A stretch of 52,512 nucleotides of DNA, from contig NZ_JASBRH010000028.1 of NCBI RefSeq assembly GCF_029961155.1, forward strand, positions 1-52,512, in the 5' to 3' direction. Shown in pieces: positions 44,088 through 52,414 of this stretch. The first letter of the stretch is position 1. Every line of letters starts with the position of its first letter. A model generated the notes under the pieces. It worked only from the letters and a program-made list of their open reading frames with translations. It had not been told where the DNA came from and ran no database searches. The position numbers were made by a program, and so were the translations under genes. This DNA comes from Pontibacterium granulatum. GTDB taxonomy: Bacteria; Pseudomonadota; Gammaproteobacteria; Pseudomonadales; Balneatricaceae.

Positions 44088-44918
44088 ATGTCCGCTACGG
44101 TAAACGCTCACTACCAGCAAAACCTCGATACCGACCGCATCATTGCCAAACTGCAATCCGCCTACCCTGAGGGTCCGGATCGTTTTCAGCTGGCCCCGGT
44201 GGATCAGTTACACATTGGCGGCATCAAGGCATCCCTCAAACTGGTAAAGCGTATCGCAGAGCTGGATGTAACCTCCATTCTGGATATCGGTTCGGGATTG
44301 GGTGGATTGATGCGGCTGATCGAGCAGGATCTAAAACTATCGATCACCGGCCTGGACATCACCCACGGGCTTAACCAGATCAACCAGCAGCTCTCTTCTC
44401 TCGCACCCTCCAATTCATCCCCCCAGGTGATTACCGGTGATGCCCACAACCTTCCTTTTAAGAGCAATCAGTTCGACCTGATTGTGTTCCAACACAGCCT
44501 GCTGAACATGCCCGATGCAGTACAGGTTTTAAGGGAGTGTAAGCGCGTACTTACCGAGCATGGCCAGCTGTTGATGCATGAAGTGCTGCAGGGTGAGAAT
44601 CATAGCGAGATGCGCTATCCAGTGCCTTGGGCACGCAACGCAGACGATTCACATCTGCGTACCGAATCGGAACTGCTTGCCATGCTCAGTGAAAGTGATT
44701 TTGAGGTGGAGGTATTTAACGATTGGTCAGAGGAAGCGCTGGCATGGCGACAGCGCCAGGCGGAAAAAGAGAAACAATCTGCTGGAAACACTACACCTCC
44801 ACCGGTCTCCCCTGCTTTGATTCTGGGCCCTGAGTTTGGGCAGATGGGCCCTAACGTGATCCGTAACCTCAGCAATCGTGCCGCCCGCGTGGTGGAGGTT
44901 ATTGCTCGCGATGCGTAA
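44088..44918 (+). CDS. Class I SAM-dependent methyltransferase
   Basis: A 276-residue methyltransferase with the SAM-binding motif ILDIGSGLGGLMRLI (about 64-78). Motif II is TGLDITHG, and GDAHNLPFKSNQFDLIVFQHSLLNM is the adenine-binding and motif IV region. The N-terminal YPEGPDRFQLAPVDQLHIGG resembles UbiE- and sarcosine/dimethylglycine-methyltransferase-like proteins. The substrate is unknown. A REP-like region follows. Confidence 0.85.
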   Translation: MSATVNAHYQQNLDTDRIIAKLQSAYPEGPDRFQLAPVDQLHIGGIKASLKLVKRIAELDVTSILDIGSGLGGLMRLIEQDLKLSITGLDITHGLNQINQQLSSLAPSNSSPQVITGDAHNLPFKSNQFDLIVFQHSLLNMPDAVQVLRECKRVLTEHGQLLMHEVLQGENHSEMRYPVPWARNADDSHLRTESELLAMLSESDFEVEVFNDWSEEALAWRQRQAEKEKQSAGNTTPPPVSPALILGPEFGQMGPNVIRNLSNRAARVVEVIARDA

Positions 44919-44934
44919 TGCGATGCCCGACAAA

Positions 44935-45090
44935 TTAATGCCGCAGACATTCATGTAGCAGCCCTCTCCGAGGGCGACTCTATTAGGCAGCGGACAAAGT
45001 TGCGGTCGGAGACCGCTGCTAAAAGCGCCTGGAGCAAACACACCTCACCGAAGGTTGGCCGTCGCGAAGCGATGCCCAACACAAATCCTC
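44935..45090. repeat. Cluster of REP-like palindromes
   Basis: Three stems in the 256-bp gap: GCCCT-CTCCG-AGGGC near 44963, GCGGTC-GGA-GACCGC near 45003, and GTTGGCCGTCGCGAAGCGA...CCAAC near 45053-45081. The last resembles the GTTGGC-rich palindrome inserted before liuD. CGATGCCC recurs at both ends (about 44930 and 45071). This looks like a dispersed extragenic repeat cluster. Confidence 0.55.
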
Positions 45091-45174
45091 ACCCTCAAAC
45101 CCATCCCCAATAGGACGTTTTCGCCATTACGGGTTATCATTTGAGTTAATCATATCGATTTAAGAGCCGTCCAA

Positions 45175-45510
45175 ATGAATATCAATGACCCTTTTGGTCG
45201 CCTGCGGAAACAGCGTGAAAAGGAGTACCTTTCCCTGTGTAAAACCCTTCAGGACGCGGGCGTAAACAACCGCCATGACGCGCAGGAGCTGATGGAAACC
45301 CTGCTCAGGCGCGGCAAGATCGGCATCCTGATTGTTGTTCCGTTTACCCTGATTCTCGGATCGCTGTTTGCGGAGGCGCAGCAGTATATCTACGTAGTCG
45401 GTTTCCTGATTGCGGTCTGGCTGTTCAAAACCACCACCCGCAGCCGTCAGCACATCAAGCGCTATATCGAAGAAGAGTTAACCAACGAAGAAGACAGCCG
45501 TGAGTTTTGA
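45175..45510 (+). CDS. Small membrane protein, function unknown
   Basis: A 111-residue protein with a charged N-terminal 45 residues and two membrane helices (about 48-66 and 70-87; IGILIVVPFTLILGSLF and YVVGFLIAVWLF). The C-terminus is acidic (YIEEELTNEEDSREF). No family is recognised. Its stop codon lies inside an AGCCGTGAG/CTCACGGCT hairpin. Confidence 0.65.
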   Translation: MNINDPFGRLRKQREKEYLSLCKTLQDAGVNNRHDAQELMETLLRRGKIGILIVVPFTLILGSLFAEAQQYIYVVGFLIAVWLFKTTTRSRQHIKRYIEEELTNEEDSREF

Positions 45511-45521
45511 AGCTCACGGCT
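45496..45521. terminator. Hairpin overlapping the stop of the small membrane protein
   Basis: AGCCGTGAG/CTCACGGCT, a 9-bp stem with a TTTTGAAG loop, between convergent genes. No T-run follows. Confidence 0.5.
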
Positions 45522-45548
45522 AGTCCGATCCCTTCCACCACCTTCCAC

Positions 45549-46835
45549 CTAAACGCAGGCGAAAGCGTTCTTTCCGTTTTTCTTTACGCTGTACATGGCA
45601 TCATCCGCCGCTTTAAGCAACGCCTCCAGATCCTGACCGTCTTTCGGATAAAGCGAAATACCGATACTGGCACTCGCTCTAATTGCATTCCCGGCAACAT
45701 CAACCGGCTGTTCAATAACTTCCAATATGCGGGTTACCACCCGTTCTGTATCGCCATTGCAGGATGCGTGAGACAGCAACACAACAAACTCGTCACCGCC
45801 AATACGTGCCAGCATATCCTCGGAACGAATGGTTGCCTGCACACGTTGCGCAACTTCACATAACACGTTGTCGCCCACATCATGGCCAAAGGCATCGTTG
45901 ATCGATTTAAAACCGTCCAGATCGATAAACATCACCGCGAGCTGGAGGTTATGCCGTTCGGCATGAGCGATCTCTTTTTTCGCGGCTTCCTGCATATAGT
46001 GCAGGCTGTTTACGCCGGTCAGCGTATCCCTCATGGCGATATCGTGCAGTCTCGCCCGAGACGCCTCAACTTCCTCTAACGCGTCATACAATTCGGTAAA
46101 GTCGTACTCCACCACCAGAAACAGAAAGTCTCCGTTCAGGGGATGGCGGGTGCGGCGAATATCCAAGCTATGACGTCGCTCGCCTGCACTGGTGTGCATG
46201 ATGTAGTCCCAACGCCCCTCCTCCTCGCGCTGGATTCTCGCAAGACAGGCGCGACCTTCTTCAGGATCGGCAAAACGCTCTATGAATACGCAGCTACCTT
46301 CCGGCATTGGTTGATCGTGCAAGTGATTGTAGGCATCGGTGGCAGCGGGGTTTTCGACCAGCGGTTCGCCGTCAAAGGTATAGGTAGTTGCCGGTACGCG
46401 GGTGTAACGCATCGCCTCCATCAACAGCAGGTTTTCGGGTTGTTCCCCGAGATTCACCTCTTCGTTGATATAGGCGATGATGCCACGATGTTTGTCCGGG
46501 CCCAGCAGTACAGCCCTGTGCATCATCAGCAACGTTTTGGGTTTGCCATTGGGGTAGGTGGTCCAGGGGTCGACCGTTAATCCATCCTTGGCTGCCAGCT
46601 CAAAGGTTTGCAGCGTTCGATCCCGCGCCCCCTGGGTATCGCCAGACAGGTCTTTATCAATCAGCTCCTTTACATTGTTCAGCCCCCAGAACGACACTGC
46701 GGCCGGGTTGCCCCACCACCAGCCGTGTTTATCCAGGTCAAAGATCCAAACGACGTTGGGAATCAGCTCATACAGACCTAACTCATCATGACTCTTAATA
46801 TGGACTAAATGATCATACTTGTGACTTTCAGACAT
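45549..46835 (-). CDS. PAS-containing diguanylate cyclase (GGDEF)
   Basis: A 428-residue soluble protein predicted to make c-di-GMP. Two PAS-like sensor domains (about 15-125 and 130-250) are followed by a short helical linker. The GGDEF domain has the active site RIGGDEF. Upstream, RSED keeps the RxxD inhibitory site, unlike the membrane cyclase at 13668. There are no membrane helices. About 130 bp upstream is a LiuR-like site, which suggests a possible but weak link to branched-chain catabolism. The 266-bp gap 46836-47101 holds nothing else recognised. Confidence 0.93.
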   Translation of the reverse strand: MSESHKYDHLVHIKSHDELGLYELIPNVVWIFDLDKHGWWWGNPAAVSFWGLNNVKELIDKDLSGDTQGARDRTLQTFELAAKDGLTVDPWTTYPNGKPKTLLMMHRAVLLGPDKHRGIIAYINEEVNLGEQPENLLLMEAMRYTRVPATTYTFDGEPLVENPAATDAYNHLHDQPMPEGSCVFIERFADPEEGRACLARIQREEEGRWDYIMHTSAGERRHSLDIRRTRHPLNGDFLFLVVEYDFTELYDALEEVEASRARLHDIAMRDTLTGVNSLHYMQEAAKKEIAHAERHNLQLAVMFIDLDGFKSINDAFGHDVGDNVLCEVAQRVQATIRSEDMLARIGGDEFVVLLSHASCNGDTERVVTRILEVIEQPVDVAGNAIRASASIGISLYPKDGQDLEALLKAADDAMYSVKKNGKNAFACV

Positions 46836-46963
46836 CCTTTACACCATGAGCCCCTTCTCTCTAAACTCTGACCAACTGCGTTAGATTAGCAAAGCGCTCC
46901 ATACACAATGGGGAATTCAGAATCGAACGACGGTCCTCCAAACAGGTTAAAACCGTTAAACAC

Positions 46964-46979
46964 TTTACCTGAACGTAAA
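46964..46979 (-). promoter_or_regulatory. LiuR-like site upstream of the PAS-GGDEF gene
   Basis: TTTACCTGAACGTAAA keeps both TTTAC/GTAAA arms and differs from the strong sites at two or three central positions. It is 128 bp from the start codon, farther than in the other cases. Confidence 0.35.
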
Positions 46980-47101
46980 CTTATCCGATTTATTGTAGCC
47001 CATTCTGCGAAAAGCCTAAGAAAACAACATCCATAGTTAGCAAAGATGCGTAAACCCGGCCGTCAGCTAAGATGAATTTTCAAACACCACTGGCCAAAAA
47101 A

Positions 47102-47596
47102 TCACACGGCATACGCGTACCCGTACAGCAACATAGGGCCTACAGCCAGGCTAAGGGTGAAAGCGATCCCTAACTTACCGGGTTTGATGAGATAACTTTT
47201 CTTGGGATTGTTTGGATTAAAGAAGACACTGACGCCACCATCCGCGTCGCGTTGTATCCCTCGCATCTGCTTCTCCAGCAGAAATTTCGCGTTGTGTGAC
47301 GCGACCATCACCCAGGGCGACACCCGCTTACCCTGGTAGAGGGTCCCATCCACACTGTATTCGTAGAGTGCCGATGCAACGTATTCCTGATTTGACCTGA
47401 CCGGCTCTGTACCGCCAATCTTACTGACACCACCCTGCAACAAGGCTCCTTTGGCTTCCGGCCATCGGGCAACCCTCAACTGAAACAACACCGAGTAACC
47501 ACATACCACCAGCGCGTAAAGACAGATAAAGAACAGAAATCCCTGTTTATCGCCGTCCAGGGCCAGATCAAACATCGCCTTAATGTAATCGATCAT
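47102..47596 (-). CDS. DUF3592 domain membrane protein
   Basis: A 164-residue protein with membrane helices at about 18-38 and 142-162. Between them is an extracytoplasmic DUF3592-like beta domain (ALYEYSVDGTLYQGKRVSP...GVSVFFNPNNPKKSYLI). The function is unknown. It starts four bases after the GFA gene, so the two are probably co-transcribed. Confidence 0.8.
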   Translation of the reverse strand: MIDYIKAMFDLALDGDKQGFLFFICLYALVVCGYSVLFQLRVARWPEAKGALLQGGVSKIGGTEPVRSNQEYVASALYEYSVDGTLYQGKRVSPWVMVASHNAKFLLEKQMRGIQRDADGGVSVFFNPNNPKKSYLIKPGKLGIAFTLSLAVGPMLLYGYAYAV

Positions 47597-47600
47597 CCGC

Positions 47601-48095
47601 TTAGCTATCCCCAGACTCTAATCCAAGGCGTTGATGCCACTGGGCAATCGATTCATCCGGGTAGAGATCGAACACCTTATCGTGGTCCCCTGTCTGCAAC
47701 GGAACCCAGGACGCCTTGGAGCCCACCATCAGGTGGGTACGCTCCGGCGGGACTGGCAGGGTGGAATCGATTGCTGACGCAAAGGGATGCATCAACTCCG
47801 GCCAGCGCGGATCCCAGACCCATAACGCACTGCCACAACGACTGCAGAAGTGGCGCTTGGCAGGGCTTTGCTCCCGCGCGCCTGAATCACCGGTCAGCAT
47901 CACCTGATAGACAGAGATATGCTCTTCGCCCTTCACGTTCAGCGATGCATGGTCTGCGGACAGGTTTATCGCATAGCCGCCCGCGCCTGCGGTTTTACGG
48001 CAGATGGAGCAATAGCAGAGGTTAAACGGATAGGGATGTGCGGAGTTGACGCTGAAATGCACAGCGCCGCAGTGACAGGAACCTTCAAGCTTCAT
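47601..48095 (-). CDS. GFA/CENP-V family zinc-binding protein
   Basis: A 164-residue protein of the glutathione-dependent formaldehyde-activating (GFA, CENP-V) fold. Zinc ligands are visible: C7 and C9 (SCHCGAV), C27, C29 and C32 (CYCSICRKTAG), and C84 and C87 (FCSRCGS). The substrate is unknown, and members often lack formaldehyde activity. First gene of a pair with the DUF3592 protein. Confidence 0.88.
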   Translation of the reverse strand: MKLEGSCHCGAVHFSVNSAHPYPFNLCYCSICRKTAGAGGYAINLSADHASLNVKGEEHISVYQVMLTGDSGAREQSPAKRHFCSRCGSALWVWDPRWPELMHPFASAIDSTLPVPPERTHLMVGSKASWVPLQTGDHDKVFDLYPDESIAQWHQRLGLESGDS

Positions 48096-48204
48096 AGTGA
48101 CCAGTGCCTTCGTCCAAGGAGTTCTTCAACCCAAACGATTCAACCATAGCTGCATTTGGCGATTCTGCCACAAATACAAGCAACGCGGCTTAGGCACTGA
48201 TTGA

Positions 48205-49125
48205 TCAACCTGCTTCAGGCGACGCATCCACAGGGGCAGGTATCGCGTCTTCCGGGGTCTTGAGCATCACGACCACCACCGCAAGGATAATCCCTACCGC
48301 AGGCAGGATGGAGAGAACAAGGGGCTGCCCAGCGCCCACGGCCATGAGCATCACCATCACCGGTACAAGATAGCTGTACGCCATCACCTGGGCCGATTTC
48401 AGCCGCACACTGGCGTAGTGGAACAGCATAAACGTCAGCGCAGTCACCACCAACCCCATGTACAGCACTCCCCAGATAATACCCTCGCTTACCTCAGCTA
48501 CTGCGCTAACATCCAGATACATCGGGATAAACGGGCTTAACCACAGTGCAGCAAAGAGCAATAACCAGAATGTACTGCTCAGAATCGGCTGCTCCTTCAG
48601 ACCGGACTGTACCAACACCGGGTTGGCAGCAAACGCCATACACCCCCACAGGTAGATCAGGCTGCCCTCATCGATGCGCAGCGTCAGTAACCGATCAACC
48701 GAACCGCCGACGATAATCCATACCGCCGCCAGCAGGCCAATCAACAACATAACCCACTGGCGCTGCTTCAGGTGCTGCCCGGCAACCCGTGCAATCATCG
48801 CGGTAAAGAGCGGTACCAGCGTATAGATAGCGGCAACTTCGACGGGATCGCTCTGCTCCAGGGCTTCAAACATCGACCAGAAATAGAAACACACCAACAG
48901 GCTCAGCACGGCATAGCGCAACAACACAGAGGCGGGAGGCCACTGCCAGCTGCGTCTTACCAACAGGAGGCCCGCAAAGAACACCCCACCCAACACAAAG
49001 CGGCTCCAGGTTACCACCAGCGGAGGCAACTCAGCGGTGAGATACTGCCCCAAGGGAAAGGAGGTGCTGATCAGCAACGTAAACAACAGTACTGACAGAT
49101 GCCCTTTGTGACGTTCGCTCAACAT
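48205..49125 (-). CDS. EamA/DMT-family transporter
   Basis: A 306-residue inner-membrane protein with about ten predicted helices in two EamA repeats. The first repeat includes TWSRFVLGGVFFAGLLL and the second QVMAYSYLVPVMVMLMAVG. It is a probable metabolite exporter; the substrate is unknown. The ATG at 49125 has GGAGGGG upstream; the ATG at 49137 is less likely. It is divergent from a LysR gene that may regulate it. Confidence 0.9.
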   Translation of the reverse strand: MLSERHKGHLSVLLFTLLISTSFPLGQYLTAELPPLVVTWSRFVLGGVFFAGLLLVRRSWQWPPASVLLRYAVLSLLVCFYFWSMFEALEQSDPVEVAAIYTLVPLFTAMIARVAGQHLKQRQWVMLLIGLLAAVWIIVGGSVDRLLTLRIDEGSLIYLWGCMAFAANPVLVQSGLKEQPILSSTFWLLLFAALWLSPFIPMYLDVSAVAEVSEGIIWGVLYMGLVVTALTFMLFHYASVRLKSAQVMAYSYLVPVMVMLMAVGAGQPLVLSILPAVGIILAVVVVMLKTPEDAIPAPVDASPEAG

Positions 49126-49237
49126 ATTCCCCTCCATTCCTACTTATCGGCAACGCTGTAACAGCCATTGCATTAATAACTGCGGACAGTCTAAGATCGA
49201 ACAAGACATTAATGAACTGCATAGCGTGCATACCACC

Positions 49238-50170
49238 ATGAATGATAAACATATCGAGTTAGCCAATCTGGATCTCAATCTGTTAAAAGTGCTGCACGCG
49301 CTGATGTGTGAGCGCAATGTCACCCGTGCAGCAGAATCCCTCGCCTTGAGCCAGTCTGCCGTCAGCCATGCGCTGAAACGATTGCGTCAGGCCCTGAATG
49401 ATCCGCTCTTCGTGGCAACGCCAAGCGGTATGGAGCCCACCCTGCGTGCGCGGGAGCTGGCGGAACCCACCGGGCTGTTCATTCAAACCCTCTCCCATAA
49501 ATTGAGGCAGAGCCCGGAATTTGATCCCGCGGCATCAGACCGGGTGTTTAAGATCGCAGGAGGCGGTCACTTCGAACTGATTCAGCTACCCCGTTTGTTG
49601 CGGATACTCAGCCAGGAACAACTGAGTGTGCAGATCCACAACGAGCCGCTGACCCAATCGGGCTACCACGATGAACTGCTGCAGGGGAAGGTTGATCTGG
49701 TGTTTGGCGTACGGGGGATGACCCACCTCGCCGATAACCTGAAGACCGGCTTGGCCCAAAACACAGAGATGGTGCTGGTCGTCCATGAATCCCATCCCCT
49801 CGCCCAGCGCCAGGCTTTGAGTCTGGAGGAGATGGCAGCACAACCCCAGATCTTCACCTCATACTGGAGCGGCCCTAAGAACTTCCTCGATCAGCGCCTG
49901 CAGCAGAAAGGCCTCAAGCGTAACGTCGTCACCACGGTGCAGGGCTACGCCTCGGTACCGGCCATACTGGAGAACACCGAACTGATGATCGTGATGATCA
50001 AACCGGTCGCACTCTATTTCCAGCAGCACTATCCGCTGAAAGTGCTCAAAGCCCCACGCGAGCTCACCGACATCGGTTCGTTTTTCGCCTGGCACCCACT
50101 GCACGATAAAGATCCGGGTCATATCTGGTTACGGCAGCAGTTGGCCAACGTGATCACCGACACCTTATGA
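49238..50170 (+). CDS. LysR-family transcriptional regulator
   Basis: A 310-residue regulator with the LysR HTH (LDLNLLKVLHALMCERNVTRAAESLALSQSAVSHAL, about 9-45) and an effector domain from about residue 95. It is divergent from the EamA transporter, the usual place for its regulator. The ligand is unknown. The ATG at 49238 is chosen over an upstream GTG by family alignment. No strong ribosome site is seen. Confidence 0.9.
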   Translation: MNDKHIELANLDLNLLKVLHALMCERNVTRAAESLALSQSAVSHALKRLRQALNDPLFVATPSGMEPTLRARELAEPTGLFIQTLSHKLRQSPEFDPAASDRVFKIAGGGHFELIQLPRLLRILSQEQLSVQIHNEPLTQSGYHDELLQGKVDLVFGVRGMTHLADNLKTGLAQNTEMVLVVHESHPLAQRQALSLEEMAAQPQIFTSYWSGPKNFLDQRLQQKGLKRNVVTTVQGYASVPAILENTELMIVMIKPVALYFQQHYPLKVLKAPRELTDIGSFFAWHPLHDKDPGHIWLRQQLANVITDTL

Positions 50171-50237
50171 CTCGCTGACCATACGCCGTTACGGTATGCT
50201 TCCTTTTGCACGAACAACCACCCACAAGGTTCACTGA

Positions 50238-50720
50238 ATGCCCGACCAGCCCAAGATCGCCATCTTTGTGGATGTGCAGAACATCTACTACACCACCCGT
50301 CAGGCATACGGCCGCCAATTCAACTACCGCGCCTTATGGCAACGCATCTCTGAGGAAGGCACCATCGTCAGCGCCACCGCCTACGCCATCCACCGCGGCG
50401 ACGAACGTCAGTTGAAGTTCCAAAATGCGCTGAAACAGATCGGTTTCGACGTAAAACTGAAACCCTTTATCCAGCGCAGCGACGGCTCTGCCAAGGGCGA
50501 TTGGGATGTGGGCATTACCATCGATGTGCTGGAAGCCGCCAAAACGGTGGACAAGATAGTGCTGCTCTCGGGTGATGGGGATTTTGATCTGCTGCTGGAT
50601 AAAGTGCGCAACGATTATCACGTCAGCGCCGATGTCTATGGCGTACCGGCACTGACTGCGAATTCACTGATTAACGCGGCGAGCGAGTTTTATCGGATTG
50701 AGGAAGGTTTGCTGCTGTAA
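50238..50720 (+). CDS. NYN domain (LabA-like PIN) protein
   Basis: A 160-residue NYN/PIN-like nuclease-fold protein. Acidic active-site positions are visible: D12 in IFVDVQNIYY, the Asp residues of KGDWDVGITIDV near 91-99, and LLSGDGDFDLLL near 111-122. Such proteins are predicted RNases; the substrate is unknown. Its stop codon TAA is shared with the first bases of the attC-like site at 50717, so it lies directly at the left edge of the cassette array. Confidence 0.9.
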   Translation: MPDQPKIAIFVDVQNIYYTTRQAYGRQFNYRALWQRISEEGTIVSATAYAIHRGDERQLKFQNALKQIGFDVKLKPFIQRSDGSAKGDWDVGITIDVLEAAKTVDKIVLLSGDGDFDLLLDKVRNDYHVSADVYGVPALTANSLINAASEFYRIEEGLLL

Positions 50721-50795
50721 CGCCCGACTAAACGGCGGGCAACTTGTTTCGAGCCCAGCGTATGTGACACGCGACGTTGGAGACCCTCGTTATGT
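50717..50795 (-). other. attC-like site 1, left end of the cassette array
   Basis: On the minus strand the site opens with the core ACATAAC and closes with AGTCGGGCGTTAC, as attC sites do (R'' ...AAC, R' GTT...). Length is 79 bp. The inner pairing (L'' with L') is weak, so this copy is degenerate. It overlaps the VOC stop codon on one side and the NYN stop codon on the other. Confidence 0.55.
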
Positions 50796-51176
50796 TGTGG
50801 TTGCATAAGAAGACAGCTCAATTAGGTTGTTATCCGGGTCTCTGAAATAGAAAGATTGAATCGGCCCGAGTGCCCCAGTACGGGCAACGATGCCTTCAAT
50901 GATGTTCACACCTTTGGTTGCGATTTGCTCGAAAGCCTCTTGGATAGGTATGTTGGTGATAAAACATAAATCGGCCGATCCTGGCGTAGGGAAATTAGCT
51001 TTGGGCTCAAACTCCTTGCCGAGTTGGTGGAGGTTAATTTTTTGTGAGCCAAATTTCAGCGCCACCCTGCCTTCGCCGAATGCCTCTTTTTCCATACCAA
51101 GAATATCCGCATAGAAACGGACAGTATCCTCGATGCTTTTGACGGTGAGCACTAAATGATCAAGGCTGGAAATCAC
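50790..51176 (-). CDS. VOC (glyoxalase/bleomycin-resistance) superfamily protein, cassette gene
   Basis: A 128-residue metalloprotein of the vicinal oxygen chelate fold: two beta-alpha-beta-beta-beta modules with likely metal ligands H7 (LDHLVL), H50 (INLHQLG) and E120 (NNLIELSS). Known members include glyoxalases, fosfomycin-modifying enzymes and dioxygenases; the substrate here is unknown. GTG start with GGAG eight bases upstream, 18 bases inside the cassette. The stop codon TAA lies in the attC core. VOC proteins are common integron cargo. Confidence 0.85.
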   Translation of the reverse strand: MISSLDHLVLTVKSIEDTVRFYADILGMEKEAFGEGRVALKFGSQKINLHQLGKEFEPKANFPTPGSADLCFITNIPIQEAFEQIATKGVNIIEGIVARTGALGPIQSFYFRDPDNNLIELSSYATTT

Positions 51177-51194
51177 TGCTTACTCTCCATAGAA

Positions 51195-51272
51195 ATATAA
51201 CGCCGCCAACACAGGCGAGCTTTAGCGAGTCCAGCGCAACTCGTTGCGCATGTGTGCTTGGCCTTGTTATGT
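51195..51272 (-). other. attC site 2 between the VOC and SEC-C cassettes
   Basis: Minus strand: core ACATAAC, spacer AAGG, L'' CCAAGCACA, central hairpin GCGCAAC-GA-GTTGCGC, L' TGTGTTGG, spacer CGGC, core GTTATAT. CCAA-CACA pairs with TGTGTTGG and leaves one unpaired G in L'', the extrahelical base that defines attC polarity. Length is 78 bp. This is a textbook attC. Confidence 0.82.
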
Positions 51273-51281
51273 TTAATTTAT

Positions 51282-52394
51282 CTATCGTAACTCTTTCTTT
51301 GATATTTTGAGCGCACCATATGAGTGGCCATCATCCATTAGACAATCTTCCGGGTGTGCTGCCATTGGTGTGCCCTGTAGTAACCTCTCTGTAATCGACT
51401 GCTGTGAAGAGCTATCAAGTGAGTCCCACCACGAAGGTGAAGCCCAAGTATTTTCACTGAAGGAATAGCAAAACCTTACAAGAGCGTCTGCAATTTCGTG
51501 ATCATCCAGCTCGAGGAGAGATGCTATGAACTTGCTACAGTGTTTGTCATCTTCAGTTAACCATGAAAATACGAAGCAACCACGACCTTCATAGCTGATA
51601 CAGTTGAAGAAAATATAATCATACTTATATTGCTGCAAGCCTAATTTTTGCAAAGGATTTCCATGGAAATCCATTTCAGGTACAACCATTGCACTTACTT
51701 GAATTTTTGGTACTTCAGAGAGTTCGAAAACATAGTGCCTAATCTTCGAATAATCTTGGTCTAGGAGAATAGAGTCCATTTCAGATTTCAGGTACTGCAA
51801 ATCACGCAAAGCGAGATCTACACCTTGGTCATATAGAGAAGCTTGGCCTTGAAGTGCATGCTGCAAAAATTCATCTTGTCCTCTATCTGCTTCCCTCATT
51901 AGGTTAGCAGTGCCTTTATTTTGTTCCTTATGGAAAATTTCTCTGCACATTCCCCTATAGGCCAGTAGAAACAACTGCTGGTCATTTAAAACAATAGGTT
52001 CATCTTCCAGTGGTGAGAATATTTCTTTATCGTGAACTGAGCAAAACCCTGTAAATGTTGATGCCCGATTTATCCCTACTTTTTCGAGCGTTAATTTTCC
52101 ATTGTTTTTTATAAAGCCAGATAGGCTAGGCTTGGCGCCCATCACATGGCCTTTCTCGGATAGCTCTTTGAGAGACCCACTTTTTGATACAGTGTGAGCA
52201 TTGATAATTTTTTTTGAACACTTGTCAGGAAAAAGGTTGCTTACGCTACAGACCTTTTTTGAATTCTGTTTCTTCGAATATTGCTCTAAATCACCACGAG
52301 TTAAAGAGTCTTGACTATCTCTATTTAGGTGACACTTTTTGAATTTCTTTCCAGAACCACACCAACAAGGCTTATTGCGATTGTTGTTTCCCAT
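51282..52394 (-). CDS. SEC-C motif protein with an HNH-like zinc region, cassette gene
   Basis: A 370-residue protein of unknown function. The N-terminal SEC-C zinc motif is C10-x-C12-x8-C21-H22 (PCWCGSGKKFKKCH). A second cluster follows with C49, C59 and H67 (CSVSNLFPDKC...INAHTVSKSGSL), which recalls a zinc-binding HNH-like fold, and then TGFCSVHDKEIF near residues 115-126. The remainder (about 140-370) is a helical domain I do not recognise. SEC-C fusions to such regions occur in accessory and defence-linked genes, so a mobile or defence role is possible but unproven. The DNA is visibly more AT-rich than the flanking genes. The AAGGAG lies 12 bases before the ATG. It stops ten bases before attC site 2. 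Confidence 0.75.
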   Translation of the reverse strand: MGNNNRNKPCWCGSGKKFKKCHLNRDSQDSLTRGDLEQYSKKQNSKKVCSVSNLFPDKCSKKIINAHTVSKSGSLKELSEKGHVMGAKPSLSGFIKNNGKLTLEKVGINRASTFTGFCSVHDKEIFSPLEDEPIVLNDQQLFLLAYRGMCREIFHKEQNKGTANLMREADRGQDEFLQHALQGQASLYDQGVDLALRDLQYLKSEMDSILLDQDYSKIRHYVFELSEVPKIQVSAMVVPEMDFHGNPLQKLGLQQYKYDYIFFNCISYEGRGCFVFSWLTEDDKHCSKFIASLLELDDHEIADALVRFCYSFSENTWASPSWWDSLDSSSQQSITERLLQGTPMAAHPEDCLMDDGHSYGALKISKKELR

Positions 52395-52414
52395 TCTTGA
52401 TTGTCACTCCTTAA

